A stretch of DNA of 64,000 bases from Callorhinus ursinus (taxonomy: Eukaryota; Chordata; Mammalia; Carnivora; Otariidae). Below, in pieces: positions 24,010 to 34,629 of the stretch. The notes below the pieces were generated by a model that searched no databases, was not told where the DNA came from, and saw only the letters and a program-made list of their open reading frames with translations. The stretch covers positions 1,969,253 to 2,033,252 of the forward strand of contig NW_020312904.1 of NCBI RefSeq assembly GCF_003265705.1. The letters run 5' to 3'. Both the position numbers and the translations under genes were made by a program. Each line of letters begins with the position of its first letter. Positions within the stretch are counted from its first letter, which is position 1.

Positions 24010-24480
24010 TACATTCGTTTCGTCCTGATGTGTACGTAACGTGTGCTCTTTTGTGTCTGGACTCCCTTTTTTCCACGTTACGTTTGTGAGACTCAGCCCT
24101 GCTTCCCACGTCTCTGGGTGGCATTGCTTTGCACAGATGCACCCTGACTTATTCACCCACTCCACCTTTGGGTTGTCAGCCCTTTGAGGATGTTATGAAT
24201 AACGCTGCCACGCACATGCTTGCTGATGTCTCCGGTGCATGGCCGCTTGCACCTTCTTTGGAATATCTTCCTAGGAGTGTAATCGCTGGCTTGCAGAGCA
24301 TACGTGTGGCTTCACTGCCTAGTTCTAGAGGGTTGGAATATGTTTGTGCTAGTTTGTGCTCCAACCAGCACCGTATGTAGTTTCCGGTTGTCCCATGTCC
24401 CTGCCAACTCTCTACGCTATCTGTCACGGTCATGTTAGTCATGACAGTGGGTCCAAGCATGTTCTATTATCATGAGGATT
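24010..24480 (-). mobile_element. Old L1 fragment, ORF2 end (antisense)
   Basis: Blocks such as 'gttatgaataacgctgccac' (24193), 'cttcctaggagtgtaatcgc' (24268) and 'ctccaaccagcaccgtatg' (24359) are the antisense text of the end of L1 ORF2, in order. No frame survives. Confidence 0.6.
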
Positions 24481-24774
24481 AAATTTGCCTCTAAAACATA
24501 TAATATCCATACACTGAGGAAAAATGTAAAAAACAGAGGAAGTTTAAAAAAATGTCTAATGACCAAAATCTCTCTATTTTTCCTAAGCTTTATTATCTAT
24601 TGACACTCAGTCTGCATTTAAAATCAGGAGTGTTGAAGTCATCTCGCACACAGTTCTGGAGCCTTTCCTTTTTTTTGTTGCAGAACATTATACGGCAAGC
24701 ATATTCCCAGCCCATCAGAGGGTCCCTGAGGTTGTGACTTTCGCAGCATTACACTATTTATCGGGAGGCTTGTG

Positions 24775-25380
24775 CCACAATTCACTTATCCGTACCCTAA
24801 CAAAGCTTAAAACCAAATGTAAAAAAATAAAAGAAAAGAAAAGAAATCAAGCAGATACTGAGGAAATTTGTTCCCAGAACAAAGTACAACAATATTTAAA
24901 GAAGCAAAACAAAGTTCAGCACCCATCAACTTAAGAGCACAATGTCTATAATCCAAGAAAAAATTGCGGGCCATTCAAGGAAACAGGAAAATATAAGCCC
25001 AAACTTCAGAGAAGAAATTTAAGCCAATGGAAACAGCATGAGGAATAACACAAACAACAGTCAGTCATATAGCATAAATAAAAAACCATCATAAGTACAC
25101 TTTGTGTCTACAAAAACAGCAGAGGACACTCTAGATAGACTTTTTTTTTCAAGATTTTATTTATTTATTTGACAGAGAGACACAGCGAGAGAGGGAACAC
25201 AGGCAGGGGGAGTGGGAGAGGGAGAAGCAGGCCTCCCGCCGAGCAGGGAGCCCGAGGCGGGGCTCGATCCCAGGACCCTGGGATCATGACCTGAGCCGAA
25301 GGCAGACGCTTAACGACTGAGCCACCCAGGCGCCCCTAGATAGATTTTTTAAAACGGCAAATGTAAATCATATAACAAAT
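24775..25380 (+). mobile_element. Old L1 5'/ORF1-region fragment (sense), split by a SINE
   Basis: A-rich sense text, for example 'caaggaaacaggaaaatata' (24977) followed by 'agaagaaatttaagccaatg', fits the ORF1 upstream region of old L1s. A SINE at 25140-25335 interrupts it. The limits are approximate and no ORF1 protein can be read. Confidence 0.45.
25140..25335 (-). mobile_element. Carnivore tRNA-Lys SINE (antisense)
   Basis: A near-complete carnivore SINE. On the plus strand the tail comes first (T-run at 25141, then 'aagattttatttatttattt') and the tRNA-like head comes last ('gccacccaggcgcccc' at 25321). A 9-bp TSD, CTAGATAGA, lies at 25131-25139 and 25336-25344. Low divergence marks it as one of the younger insertions. 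It was transcribed by RNA polymerase III and mobilised by L1, and has no protein. Confidence 0.96.
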
Positions 25381-25384
25381 CAAA

Positions 25385-26205
25385 GACAGCGGTGGGATCA
25401 CGTTTGTGATCTCCTGGTGCCCACAGATTCTTCATGAAGACTCGAAAGGCACACGTCTCCAGGTAAAAACTGAGGGTATGAGTGTAGAATAAAATCAGGT
25501 TTTCTTTGACGTGTGATACCCGTGACAAAGAATGCAGACCCCTGAGATCCTGAGGGGAGGTCTTTCTAACATTGAGAATGGACAACAGATTAACGCCTCG
25601 GATACAAGGCATATGGGCAAATACATGCAGAAATAGCCAACAAATGAATGGAGATCCTGGCGGAGTGCAGCGGGTCATCCCCAGGAAGGCACAACCGAAT
25701 GGATGACAGGTGAAAAGAGGCTGATACTCCCAAAAACGAGACTCAGGACGGCAGAACGCAGCAGGAGACGATTCTAGGCAGGAACTAGGATGTGGGGGTC
25801 CAGACTCCGTGACAAACTGCCTGGCAATGGCCAGGGGAGTTTGGTGGACAGTCGCCACATGATCCAGCAAAACCCCCTTCTTCATCCTTGGTTTCCCCAC
25901 AGTTCTGTTTGTCCCTTGAGAACTGTCCCCGAGTGAGGACAGAACTGTGGATGCTCACGGATGGTGGCCACCAGGTGGCCCTGGAGGCGTGGACATCCAG
26001 AACCCACTGCCACCAGCCACTGGGCACCACCGAAGCCAAGCATGGCGAGCGACAGACACCCGTGCGCGCTGTGTGCTGGTCACTTCTCTTGAACCCACCG
26101 CGGAGGCTCGGCCGCCCGCCCCTGCTCGGGTGAGGACCCTAAAGGCGGAGAGGGTTAAGGAAGTGTCCACGGCCCCCAGCGAGGAAAGACAGGTCTGAAC
26201 TGAGA
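25385..26205. other. Single-copy DNA, no gene supported
   Basis: A 183-codon minus-strand frame (25349-25900) and several plus-strand frames lack recognisable domains. Part may be further decayed L1 5' sequence. Nothing firm. Confidence 0.35.
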
Positions 26206-26214
26206 CCTTTTGTG

Positions 26215-26465
26215 TATAATTTTATTATAGAAATTTCAAATGTATATAAAACTGGAACAATACAGCCTCCCCGTGGGCATCCCCCCAGCTTTCGCGAAAC
26301 CTGAAGCTGCTTCCACGCCCTCACCCCGATCCTGTGTCATAGGATTTGTAAAACAAATCCAAGGGGAATATCATCTCATCTTCAAGTATTATGGTTTGCA
26401 ACTCGGAAATACAGGTGTTCCCTCTTTGGAAACATCACACTATTAGGAGCTCACCGCACAATTTT
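26215..26465 (-). mobile_element. Probable old LINE-like fragment (antisense)
   Basis: 'attttattatagaaatttca' leading into 'gggcatccccccagctttc' resembles an antisense LINE 3' UTR text common in mammals. The family is uncertain. The short 'aactggaacaatacag' word recalls U6 RNA, but the surrounding text does not (see rejected items). Confidence 0.35.
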
Positions 26466-26554
26466 CAACAGTCAGTGCTTGCTGCCATCACAGGTACTGA
26501 AGGTGAGTGTATCTCCCTGGTTGTTCTGGAAGTGTTTTGGTTTTTTGTTGTTGG

Positions 26555-26850
26555 TTTTTTTTTTTTTTTTAATTATGTTATGTTAGTCACCATACAATAC
26601 GTCATTAGTTTTTGATGTAGTGATCCACGATCCATTGTTTTCGTATAACACCCAGTGCTCCACGCAGAACGTGCCCTCCTTAATACCCGTCACCGGGCTA
26701 ACCCATCCCCCCCCCAGAACCCTGTTTGTTTCTCAGAGTCCATCGTCTCTCATGGTTCATCCCTCCCTCTGACTCCCCACCTTCATTTTTCCCTTCCTTC
26801 TCCTAATGTCCTCCACGCTATTCCTGATGTTCCACAGATAAGTGAAACCA
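26555..26850 (-). mobile_element. Carnivore L1 3' end (antisense), 3' half of a twin-primed insertion
   Basis: A T16 run at 26555-26570 is the poly(A) tail read backwards. The reverse complement of 26571-26594 is a typical carnivore L1 terminus (TATGGTGACTAACATAACAT...). The 3' UTR continues to about 26850 ('cagataagtgaaacca'). Orientation then flips abruptly into L1 sense sequence. It is low in divergence, hence fairly young. It contains only 3' UTR. Confidence 0.92.
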
Positions 26851-27400
26851 CACTTTTCTGAAGAAGACATACAAATGGCCAACAGACACATGAAAAAATG
26901 TTCATCATCATTAGCCATCAGGGAAATTCAAATCAAAACCACATTAAGATACCACCTTACACCAGTTAGAATGGCAAAAATGGACAGGGAAAGAAACAAC
27001 AAATGTTGGAGAGGTTGTGGAGAAAGGGGAACCCTCTTACACTGTTGGTGGGAATGCAAGTTGGTGCAGCCGCTTTGGAAAAGAATGTGGAGGTTTCTCA
27101 AAAATTTAAAAATAGAGCTACCCTATGACTGAGCAATTGCACTCCTGGGTATTTACCCCAAAGGCACAGATGTAGTGAAAAGAAGGGTCATATGCACCCC
27201 AGTGTTCATAGCAGCAATGTCCGCAACGGCCAAACTGTGGAAAGAGCCGAGAGGCCCTTCCACAGATGAATGGATAAAGAAGATGTGGTCCATATACACA
27301 ATGGAATATTACTCAGCCATCAGAAAGGATGAATACCCAAACTTTTGCATCAACATGGATAGGACTGGAGGAGATTATACTAAGTGAAATAAGTTAAGCA
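26851..27400 (+). pseudogene. Inverted L1 segment: C-terminal ORF2 remnant
   Basis: In sense orientation, this encodes the last part of L1 ORF2. One frame is open from 26842 to 27132 and contains the Cys-rich [22 protein letters not shown] block of the ORF2 C-terminus. It ends at a TGA where the family normally reads on. A second piece (27175-27387) contains the DEWIKKMWSIYTMEYYSAI block. Only the C-terminal region is present; endonuclease and reverse transcriptase domains are missing. It points opposite to the adjoining 3' UTR piece (26555-26850), the signature of 5' inversion during L1 insertion. Confidence 0.92.
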
Positions 27401-27404
27401 GTGA

Positions 27405-28388
27405 AAGTGGCTTTTAGTCCCTTATTTGCTTGTATGTACGTGTGTGTTTGCATGTGTGCATGTGTGTCTATATCTAAGGGCAGGCTCTGCAATTGATTTG
27501 CCTATCAAACCTCCCTCAATCCTGTGCTGGCTTCTCTTCACACCTCCCCACCCCACCCCACCCCCGTGGATGTGACTTGTTGATGTCTCATAGTTTCCCA
27601 CAGGCTGACTCCCGCTGATTGCAGCCCAGGGATGGCGTTTAGTGTGTTCGGATGTCCCCTCTACTTTCTGTAAACTGATAGGTCTACACACCCGATCAGA
27701 TTTAGGGTTTGCAGGAGTGTTTCACAGAAGACCTCTGCGTGTCTAGTGTGGGTTACACAGTGTCCATTATCTCTCATTTGGGGATGTCTGCAGCTCTCAG
27801 TGACCACTGCCTGTGTCCATTCATTCAAGACTTTAAAGTTGTAATATCGAAATTTCACAATTTCTGGTCTATTCCTTAGCTGGAGACACTTCCCCTCATC
27901 AACTCTTCTGTTACCTTGAGGTCAAGTCAAACAAGCCCAGCAAAGCAAATGTCATGTTCTCCCAGTGCTTTCCCATCTTCAGGTTGGAGGCATTCACTCC
28001 CCAGGATCCTCTGAACCTGACCAATGAGTTGTTTTTCAGTATTATTATGAAATCACAAATTTAGATCTATCTGATATTTGCCAGCTCTTGGCAGTTAATA
28101 TCTCTATTATCTCAAATTTGTTTTCTGAGTACGTCTCATGGGACCTCAGTTGACTCATGGCTTTCTTGCTGTCAGGTGCGGAGAGGGGTCCTAAGCTGTC
28201 CTCAAATAGTTTCTGCCCCAAACTTGAAAATCAGCAATTTCTCCAGTGGGTTTTAGCTCCTTTTCATGGGAGGTGGTATTTAGACAGAGCTGGTCATAAC
28301 CACTGCACGGCCCAACCCTCCAATTCCCAAACCGTGGAGTTGAGCAAGAAAGTACAAAGTGATAGAAAATATCACTGTGTACATTTAA
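27405..28388. other. Single-copy DNA with a TG-rich patch
   Basis: 27430-27475 is TG-rich, and 27541-27566 is a short C-rich run with A interruptions. No gene or repeat family recognised otherwise. Confidence 0.4.
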
Positions 28389-28402
28389 GAAGTACAAAAA
28401 AT

Positions 28403-28536
28403 TAGGGGTGCCTGGCTCGCTCAGTTGGAGGAGCATGTGACTCTTGATGTCAAGGTTATGAGTTCAAGCCCCATGTTGGGTGTGGAGAGTAGTAAAGCAA
28501 ACAAACAAGAACAACAACAAAAAAAACTTTTTTAAA
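28403..28536 (+). mobile_element. Older tRNA-Lys SINE (sense) with 13-bp TSD
   Basis: The head 'aggggtgcctggctcgctca' is followed by a 'gagttcaagccccatgttgg' B-box region, then a short unique part and a long A-rich tail. This is an older carnivore SINE type lacking the CT-rich body of the younger copies. The TSD AAGTACAAAAAAT is exact at 28390-28402 and 28537-28549. Confidence 0.9.
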
Positions 28537-28549
28537 AAGTACAAAAAAT

Positions 28550-28790
28550 AATTTTCTCCATTTCATAAGTGTAATTCAATGTCATAGTTAACATCACACA
28601 TAGCTAACCCCGAACATCAGGGTGAATGCCAGTGGAAGGGAAGGGGGTGGAGGGTCAAAGAAATGGATTATTGAAAAAAAAAAGAAAGAAAAAGAAAGGA
28701 AGATGGAAAGAAACAGGCTCATGTTTTATGGACTGAAATTTTAATTAATTTAACTTCTGTCATCTGAAGGTCAATAAGTTAATAAACAAA
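28550..28790. other. A-rich single-copy stretch
   Basis: Contains an A/G-rich simple run at about 28672-28715. Nothing else recognised. Confidence 0.4.
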
Positions 28791-28794
28791 ATTT

Positions 28795-29025
28795 TAAAAG
28801 GAAAGAAATAGAGGCAGATCCTTACAGAAAGTAGACCAGTGGTTGGTGGGGGGAGATGGCCACTAATGAGTGTGGGGTTTCTTTATAGGACAAAAAAGTG
28901 TTCTGGAATTAGATTGTGGTGATGCACATATACCGGTGAATATACTAAAAACCACTGAATAGTACATTTTATAAGGGTAAATTTTATGGCTTGTAAATTA
29001 TATCTCAATTTAATAAAAGGAAAGA
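28795..29025 (+). mobile_element. Old L1 3'-end fragment (sense)
   Basis: 'gaccagtggttggtgggggg', 'attagattgtggtgatgc' and 'tatactaaaaaccactgaat' followed by 'tataagggtaaattttatgg' are the closing blocks of an old L1 3' UTR, ending in 'tctcaatttaataaaagg'. Non-coding. Confidence 0.65.
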
Positions 29026-29039
29026 AATACTCTATTCTA

Positions 29040-29360
29040 TTACCAGCCTAGCTGTACCCTGTAGAGAAACCTACATGTGGCGTTGGGCCCTTGGCCGTGT
29101 CAGTTTGTGGGCAGCCTGGATGTCTACCCGTGGGGCTGGACTGGCGGACGCTGTAGGACACATAACACAGCATTCTATGCAGGAGACAGAACCCGTGATT
29201 AGGAGCTATAGAGCAACAGGGAAAAAGCTTAAATACGACGTGCTTTGTGCAAAATGCCAGAAACCAAATGAGATTTACAGAACACTATTTTACATACATT
29301 TTTAATATATTTTTATGTATGTACACACTGCCTATTATTCAAAGTTACACATCTATCTAA
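29040..29360 (+). mobile_element. Second old L1 fragment (sense), ORF2 end
   Basis: Heavily decayed text ('gcctggatgtctacccgtgg', then a 'gaaccaaatgag' type block, then a T/A-rich stretch) fits an L1 ORF2 end and early 3' UTR. This would be a separate copy from 28795-29025, because the order is reversed relative to a single element. Confidence 0.4.
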
Positions 29361-29719
29361 TTGCATATATCAAACACATCGCTGCACGTGCTGAACCAAG
29401 ATGCCAGGACGGTGGTGAGACCCAGAGTGGAAGAGAAAACGCCGAATAGAATGAAGAGCGGGGTCCTGCCTGAACCCAGCATGCGTGGGAGCTGACTGTG
29501 AGCCGAGCACAGTGGGGACCCTCTCTGCCCCTGAGGCCCAGAAGAAAAAAAAAAGGACAACAATTTCCATTCCATCCAAGAGTGTTTTCAATTCCCTGCA
29601 AAGTGTCCTCAAAAGTGTCCCCTGTGCTGGTGTCCCCCACATTCCTGTCCCAGCTACCTTCAAAATCCCCTGCCTCCTCACCCTCACCGTCCAGCTCCAA
29701 AATCACCCCAATTCACTTA

Positions 29720-30186
29720 GTTCTTGTCTTTCTTCTTTCTGGAGAGTGAATTCTGTGCCCTTGGCCAACCACCCACTCTTGGTTCTGTTCTCCCCTCTCG
29801 GGCTCAGACACCCATGTGTCCAGGAGGCAGGCAGGCAAATACTGCCTTCCACTGTGGGGGGGGCACAAGGGACGGGGGCACAGGGTCCCTCACAGATGCA
29901 CAGCAGCTCCACCTGGAGCAGATGCCATCCTCCGCGCTCTATTCCCCAGCTCCACGTGCCCCTCAGTGCTCCCAGGACCCAGTAACCCAACCTCCGGCTT
30001 GCTGTTCCCCCAGCTCCAGGAGTGGGTTGTTGTTTTTAACTTGAGTTATTTCTGGCTTGCCCCCAGTATCCTCTTCTCGTGCTTTCAGCCTCTAATACCC
30101 AAGCAACAAATCCCTTGTATTAAATCCCATCTGTGGAAATGCCTGGGCAGGTTGTATTTTCCTGGTAGATCCTGGCTGTTGTAGCA
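29720..30186 (+). mobile_element. ERV-L/MaLR-type 5' LTR (sense), left end unclear
   Basis: The right end is well marked. An ATTAAA polyadenylation-type signal at 30119-30124 lies about 60 bp before a 'gtagca' end at 30186. A leucine-tRNA primer-binding-like sequence follows directly. The text 'cagcctctaataccc' then 'gtggaaatgcctggg' resembles the U5-proximal part of class III LTRs. The left limit and subfamily cannot be set by eye. An old non-coding relic. Confidence 0.5.
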
Positions 30187-30188
30187 TC

Positions 30189-30199
30189 TGGTACCAGGA
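30189..30199 (+). other. Primer-binding site, leucine-tRNA type
   Basis: TGGTACCAGGA is exactly complementary to the 3' end of tRNA-Leu(TAA), including its CCA. It starts three bases after the probable LTR end. ERV-L elements are named for leucine-tRNA priming. The match stops after 11 bases, as expected for an old copy. Confidence 0.6.
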
Positions 30200-32170
30200 C
30201 CAATGCCAATCTGGGAAGCAGACCCTCAAAGATGGGACCCTGGGATTGGCTTGTCACGTGCTTGGCCTTGAGTGCAAGCTGAGCGCATTAGCATCTGACA
30301 GTCCGATACCAAATCTGTGGTGTGCTATGGCATCACTGAAAGAATCACCTGCTACTGATCATGATGCAGAACCTGGGGAGCCCAGGGCTACAGGGCTGCT
30401 ACCCCAAGTGGCTGCTCCACTCCTCCATTGTCCCAGTAGAGCTGATGCAACGATCCTGCACTAAGAATTCACCTTCATCACATTGAAGAGCTTCTAGAAA
30501 ACAAAAAACAAATGGTAAACTCAGGACCATCATGGCTCAGTGGAAGTCGTGGAGAAGCAATGAGAACCCAGCCCTAAAATAATTTATTTTTTTTCTTGTA
30601 GTTGCAGTAAGGAGCTTATTGAAAATCAGGTGCAAAATATAAACATGCAGCTTGCAGAATCATCATGTAATTGAATTCACACACGCACAAACTGTCTTGA
30701 GTGTACATTGGAGGATGGCCTGGGAGGTCACTGGATTTTGAGACTCGCAGTGGGTGCATCTGGAAGGACTTTGATCAGACTGAGAATCCTGAACCCCTGA
30801 ATGTCTCCAAGGATGCCTTGAGGGCAGAAGTCATTGCTCTCTCCATTGCTGAGGAGTGTGGCTGACTCAGGGCCTCCCCTGAGAGAGGGGCTGTCCTCCC
30901 CAAGCCCACCCTCCCTACTTCTTCACCCATGACCAGAGTCCACTTTCTCCATTCTTGGAGGGGTAAGTGTCCTGTCTGACCTGAAGAAGGTAGTTTCACA
31001 GCATGAAAGAGTCATGAGAGCTTGCTAATTTTCACCAGCAGAAATGTGAGGAAAATGTGTGGAAATGAATCTGAAGGGTGTCAGACCAAAGAGAATGGGA
31101 GGTAAATTGAGATCAGGCCAATCTTACCAGTCGCCATGTACTCACCAGAGATTCTGGGCTTAATGTGTTAGCTCCAGAAGCTGAAAGAGTTCCTAACAAT
31201 TTTCTTGATTGATGGACTGATTGAAACTTGGATCACTGATGACCCACATTTGCTGGAGATGCCAAATCTTCCGTGGCATAATGTAGAAAAAGGAATACAA
31301 TGGTCGAGCTTGCTGCGGGTGCTGGACTCTGGCTTTGTCATGTGTGAGCTCTGCATTTCCCCTTGGTCCTCCCTGAGAGCCCCGAAGACGCTTGCCAAGA
31401 AATGCATTTGCTGGAGGACAGTGACGTTCTCAAAAGGCTCTTGGTCAGCTTGCAATGCCTGTTGGGGTACCACCGTGGACTAGGGATGATGGACTCCTGA
31501 GAAGGACAGACCAGAAGGCAACAACCAGATGAGAGACACATCGCCACAGTGGTCAGAAGGGACAAAGCGCAGGCCACTTTTCTCCATCTTCCATGGAGGC
31601 TGCTGCTCATGACATCTCTAGGATGCTCACCTGGAAAGCTCACCCCATATCACTCTACACATAGAACATGAAACCACGCTACATCCCGGTGGGCAGACAC
31701 TTGATTTAGAGGCCACATTGCAGAGTCAGGCTTTCTAGCTCAGTTTCCACCTTGGACCCTATTCATAAACTCAGAGCTCCTTGACGGAAAGGGAGGTTGC
31801 GTCCCTGGGCAGAAGTCCCTGAAATACTTCTCAGGTGCACACTGTGGATACTCCTCCATGCCTTGTTCCAGGGGCCCTGCAGCCTTTGACTGGACAGAGT
31901 GCACTGGGCAGTGGGAGATGCGCTGGGTTTTCTCTGTGCATTAGACACTGCTTTCCTGGAGGCCAGATGCCACTACAGTCCCCCAGCTAGGGTGCTCTGG
32001 GGATGATGGGCCTGGTTGGTGCAGGGAATGTCCTCACAGTGTGCTCCCAGTTCCTTGTTGTCCAGTGAGAGTAGACATTCCTGACAACTGGCAGGACCCT
32101 GCACGGCCCCCTGGACTGGGGAGTGGGTACCGTTCTGGAGGCAAGAAGTAAGCGAAAGGCAGGGGTTTCT
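30200..32170 (+). mobile_element. Decayed ERV-L/MaLR internal region (likely)
   Basis: This is downstream of the primer-binding site and of unusual text for single-copy DNA: gag-region-like repeat text such as 'gacccacatttgctggag' at 31231 and 'gtaccaccgtggactaggg' at 31468. I half-recognise it as MaLR internal sequence but cannot prove it. Frames are broken throughout; the longest are 92-101 codons. No reverse transcriptase or envelope motif is seen. No clear 3' LTR was found downstream. Confidence 0.4.
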
Positions 32171-32174
32171 CCTC

Positions 32175-32625
32175 ATGCTCCAAGGACGAGAGGAGCAGTC
32201 AACAGCTCTCGTACAACTGCCGAGAATCGTCAGGGTCACGCTTAGAAGCCTGAACGTGCAGGGGTGGAGGTTCGGCCACTCTGTGCTGTGCAGAAGGTGG
32301 AGGGGTCTCGGAGAAGGACGGTTATCTCAGAACGGAACTCGAGGGAGCCCAATCCACCTCAGATTCTCTTCTCGACACAATCTCTTTGCTGATGTAAACC
32401 AACCTACCCTTGTCACCATTTCGGGTCAGATGCCTGGTATGGCTTCTGGCTTCCCAGTGTCCCAACCACTAGCAGCCTTAGCACCGGGGGGGCGGAGGGG
32501 GCGGTGAATGCAGGGAAGGGACATGTCAACTCCCAACAGTGAGACATGATTCGCAGACTCGCCATGTTGGTTTCTAAGTCAAGACACTGTTTCGTGTGTA
32601 AGATCCCTTCTACTCAGCAGAAAAG
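32175..32625. other. Single-copy stretch
   Basis: A G-rich run lies at 32486-32502. No gene or repeat recognised. Confidence 0.35.
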
Positions 32626-32629
32626 TCAT

Positions 32630-32830
32630 GGACTTGATTTTTATTGGGGGGAACACCCCTCCCCTGCTGACAAAGGAGCAGGAGAGACAAAAAGTAAGTT
32701 GTGATTTGATCCTTCGAGGGAGTCACGCCTCCGACGAATTGTTTTCCCCAGCATTGATTGCCATTAAAATTAGTTTTCGGATTAATTTCTTCAGGCCTGT
32801 TTTTCTCTGCAACATTCTTACTCCATGATG
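32630..32830. promoter_or_regulatory. Candidate conserved non-coding element
   Basis: Repeat-free AT-rich island with clustered homeodomain-type words: 'attgattgccattaaaatta' at 32754 and 'ggattaatttcttc' at 32779. There is no coding explanation. The call rests on motif texture only. Confidence 0.22.
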
Positions 32831-32839
32831 CAGGGATGC

Positions 32840-32930
32840 TATCTGTAACGTCCCCTTCCGTATTCCCAGTAGCTCACAAAGCTCATGGTGCACAGTAGGT
32901 GCTGAATTTCATAGAAAAGGCAGTAAATGC
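32840..32930 (+). mobile_element. L2 3'-tail relic (sense)
   Basis: 'gtattcccagtagctcacaa' and 'ggtgcacagtaggtgctgaa' match the L2/MIR-type sense tail. Short and old. Confidence 0.5.
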
Positions 32931-33399
32931 CCCCTAGCGGGAGTGATGCTTTGGATCACAGAGGCGGATCTGGCAGAATCAGAACTCAGACCTACCTCTA
33001 CGCATTCTTTACTCAACGTTTTTCCAGCAAACCAAATTGAACTTCTGTCAATTATCTTTTCCAAAATCAAAAATGACACGTAGGTTCTTTCTGGGAAACT
33101 TCTACACCAGATCCCTACAGCCCCATAATGCAGGTGTGCCATCCACTCTTTAGGACTGAGCGCCCACACAGTGATTCTCAAAGGGAGCCCCAACCAGCAG
33201 CCTCAGCGTCAGGAAGTGTTGGATAAATGAGTGATGGGTGATTGGAAGGAGTCTCTCTTTCTCCAGACCTTTCATTGGGGTGTAAGAAGCCTACATTACC
33301 TCTCTGGTGCTCAAGTTCCCCACTTCCTTAGTGTTTCAAACATGAATTCAGAGAACAAGTAATCACCCAAAAAAAAAAAAACTGATATTATTTTTTTAA

Positions 33400-33660
33400 A
33401 AAGTAAAAATGATTAAATAGGGTTTTTTTTTTAAATAAAGTTGACTAATTTCCTTATCCCTGGCATCATTTTCTTCCATTTGTAAAGGAAGGCAAGCAAG
33501 TTTCCCATAAACAGCACTTGCTGGCTTTACAATACGATTTGATTTATAAAAATTCAATTTACACAGAACTTTCAAGAGAGACATTTATTGTGGAAAGTGG
33601 GGTATTTGACATTTGGTTCTGCGATCGATACGTCTGGGACAGTTCTAAGTTAAGGACAAA
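33400..33660. promoter_or_regulatory. Candidate conserved non-coding element
   Basis: AT-rich, repeat-free, with words such as 'gttgactaatttcc' (33442), 'tttacaatacgatttgattt' (33525) and 'acatttattgtgg' (33581). Several NF1-, forkhead- and homeodomain-like words lie close together. Texture-based only. Confidence 0.2.
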
Positions 33661-33664
33661 TGCC

Positions 33665-34625
33665 CGTGTTCCCTCCGTGCAGCGGTGGGGACGGGGGGCC
33701 CTGGGCTCTGAGTCAGGGCCGGATGGCAGGTGTAATTCCCCAGCACACACGGTTAGGTCAGCTCTGGGCAATAAATCCACACGATGCCGGGCAGTTTCAG
33801 GAAGTCTATAAAGTATGTATTTACAGAATTGTGCCAAATTGTTACGGGGGTTTTAAAAAAAAAATCAATGCTCTGATCTATCTACCCTCCTAGAGAGCCT
33901 GTCATCCAGGAAATGCTGTCCAAAATAATGACAATGGTGATGATTAACGCCTGGTCCACCCCACTGGCTTCCAGACTGGAATATGTAAATACAGGTGGGA
34001 TCCATCACAGAAGGTTTGGCTTCACCCACAGTGGGGGCTTGCGGTGGGGTCTGGTGCTTTAGCTGTTTAATTTCAGATTTATCTCTCTCTTCTCAGACGA
34101 GACACTGTATAGATTTTCTGCTGTTCTGGGAAAATGCTTGAGCACATATATTGGATCCTTTCCTCCCCTGCACAATTGTGAAATAAAATGTTACCCAGAA
34201 AATGGGTAAGTGAAAACCTGTGTAATCACACGGCCTTCTCCGTGGAGAACAGACCGGACCAGCAGCATATCCCTGGAAAGGCACGGACATGCAGAGCAGA
34301 GTCTGGGTCCCAGACGCCCGGGCTGGCGGGGAGGAGGCTCCGGGCAGTGGGCTGCACAAGGGGGAGGCTCCTCTGGGGGCCCCGTGGACGGCAGACTGGA
34401 TGGCAGGGAGGGCACGGCACGGGGGGCCCCGCGGGGGCTTGGGGCTGCAGCAGGGACACTGTCTTCAGAGCCCGGGCTGCCGCCACGGACACAGGTGCAT
34501 GCCTCTCTGCCGCGGGCCAGGGCTTGGTGACGAGGTGGCTGCTGACCGGCAAGGAGAGGCTGTTCCTGAGCAAGACAGAGCTGGTCACTCTAGGCTGACC
34601 CCTGGCTGGGAAGGCCAGGCCCGGG
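33665..34625. other. Single-copy DNA, GC-rich patch at 34290-34540
   Basis: The GC-rich patch gives overlapping frames on both strands (up to 182 codons at 34289-34837 plus) without domains. No exon structure is supported. Confidence 0.4.
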
Positions 34626-34629
34626 GCAC

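Noticed and set aside
26240..26300. U6 snRNA-like word ('aactggaacaatacag')
   Set aside because: The match covers only about 20 bases. The rest of the U6 body is absent, and the whole stretch reads better as an antisense LINE 3' UTR.
26842..27387. Two open frames as a host gene
   Set aside because: They are the C-terminal part of L1 ORF2, broken by a stop and orientation-flipped relative to its own 3' UTR.
31205..31483. 92-codon frame as a small cellular gene
   Set aside because: It lies in probable retroviral internal sequence and has no known motif.
32486..32502. Polypurine tract marking a 3' LTR
   Set aside because: The G-rich run is suggestive, but the following sequence does not match the 5' LTR at 29720-30186.
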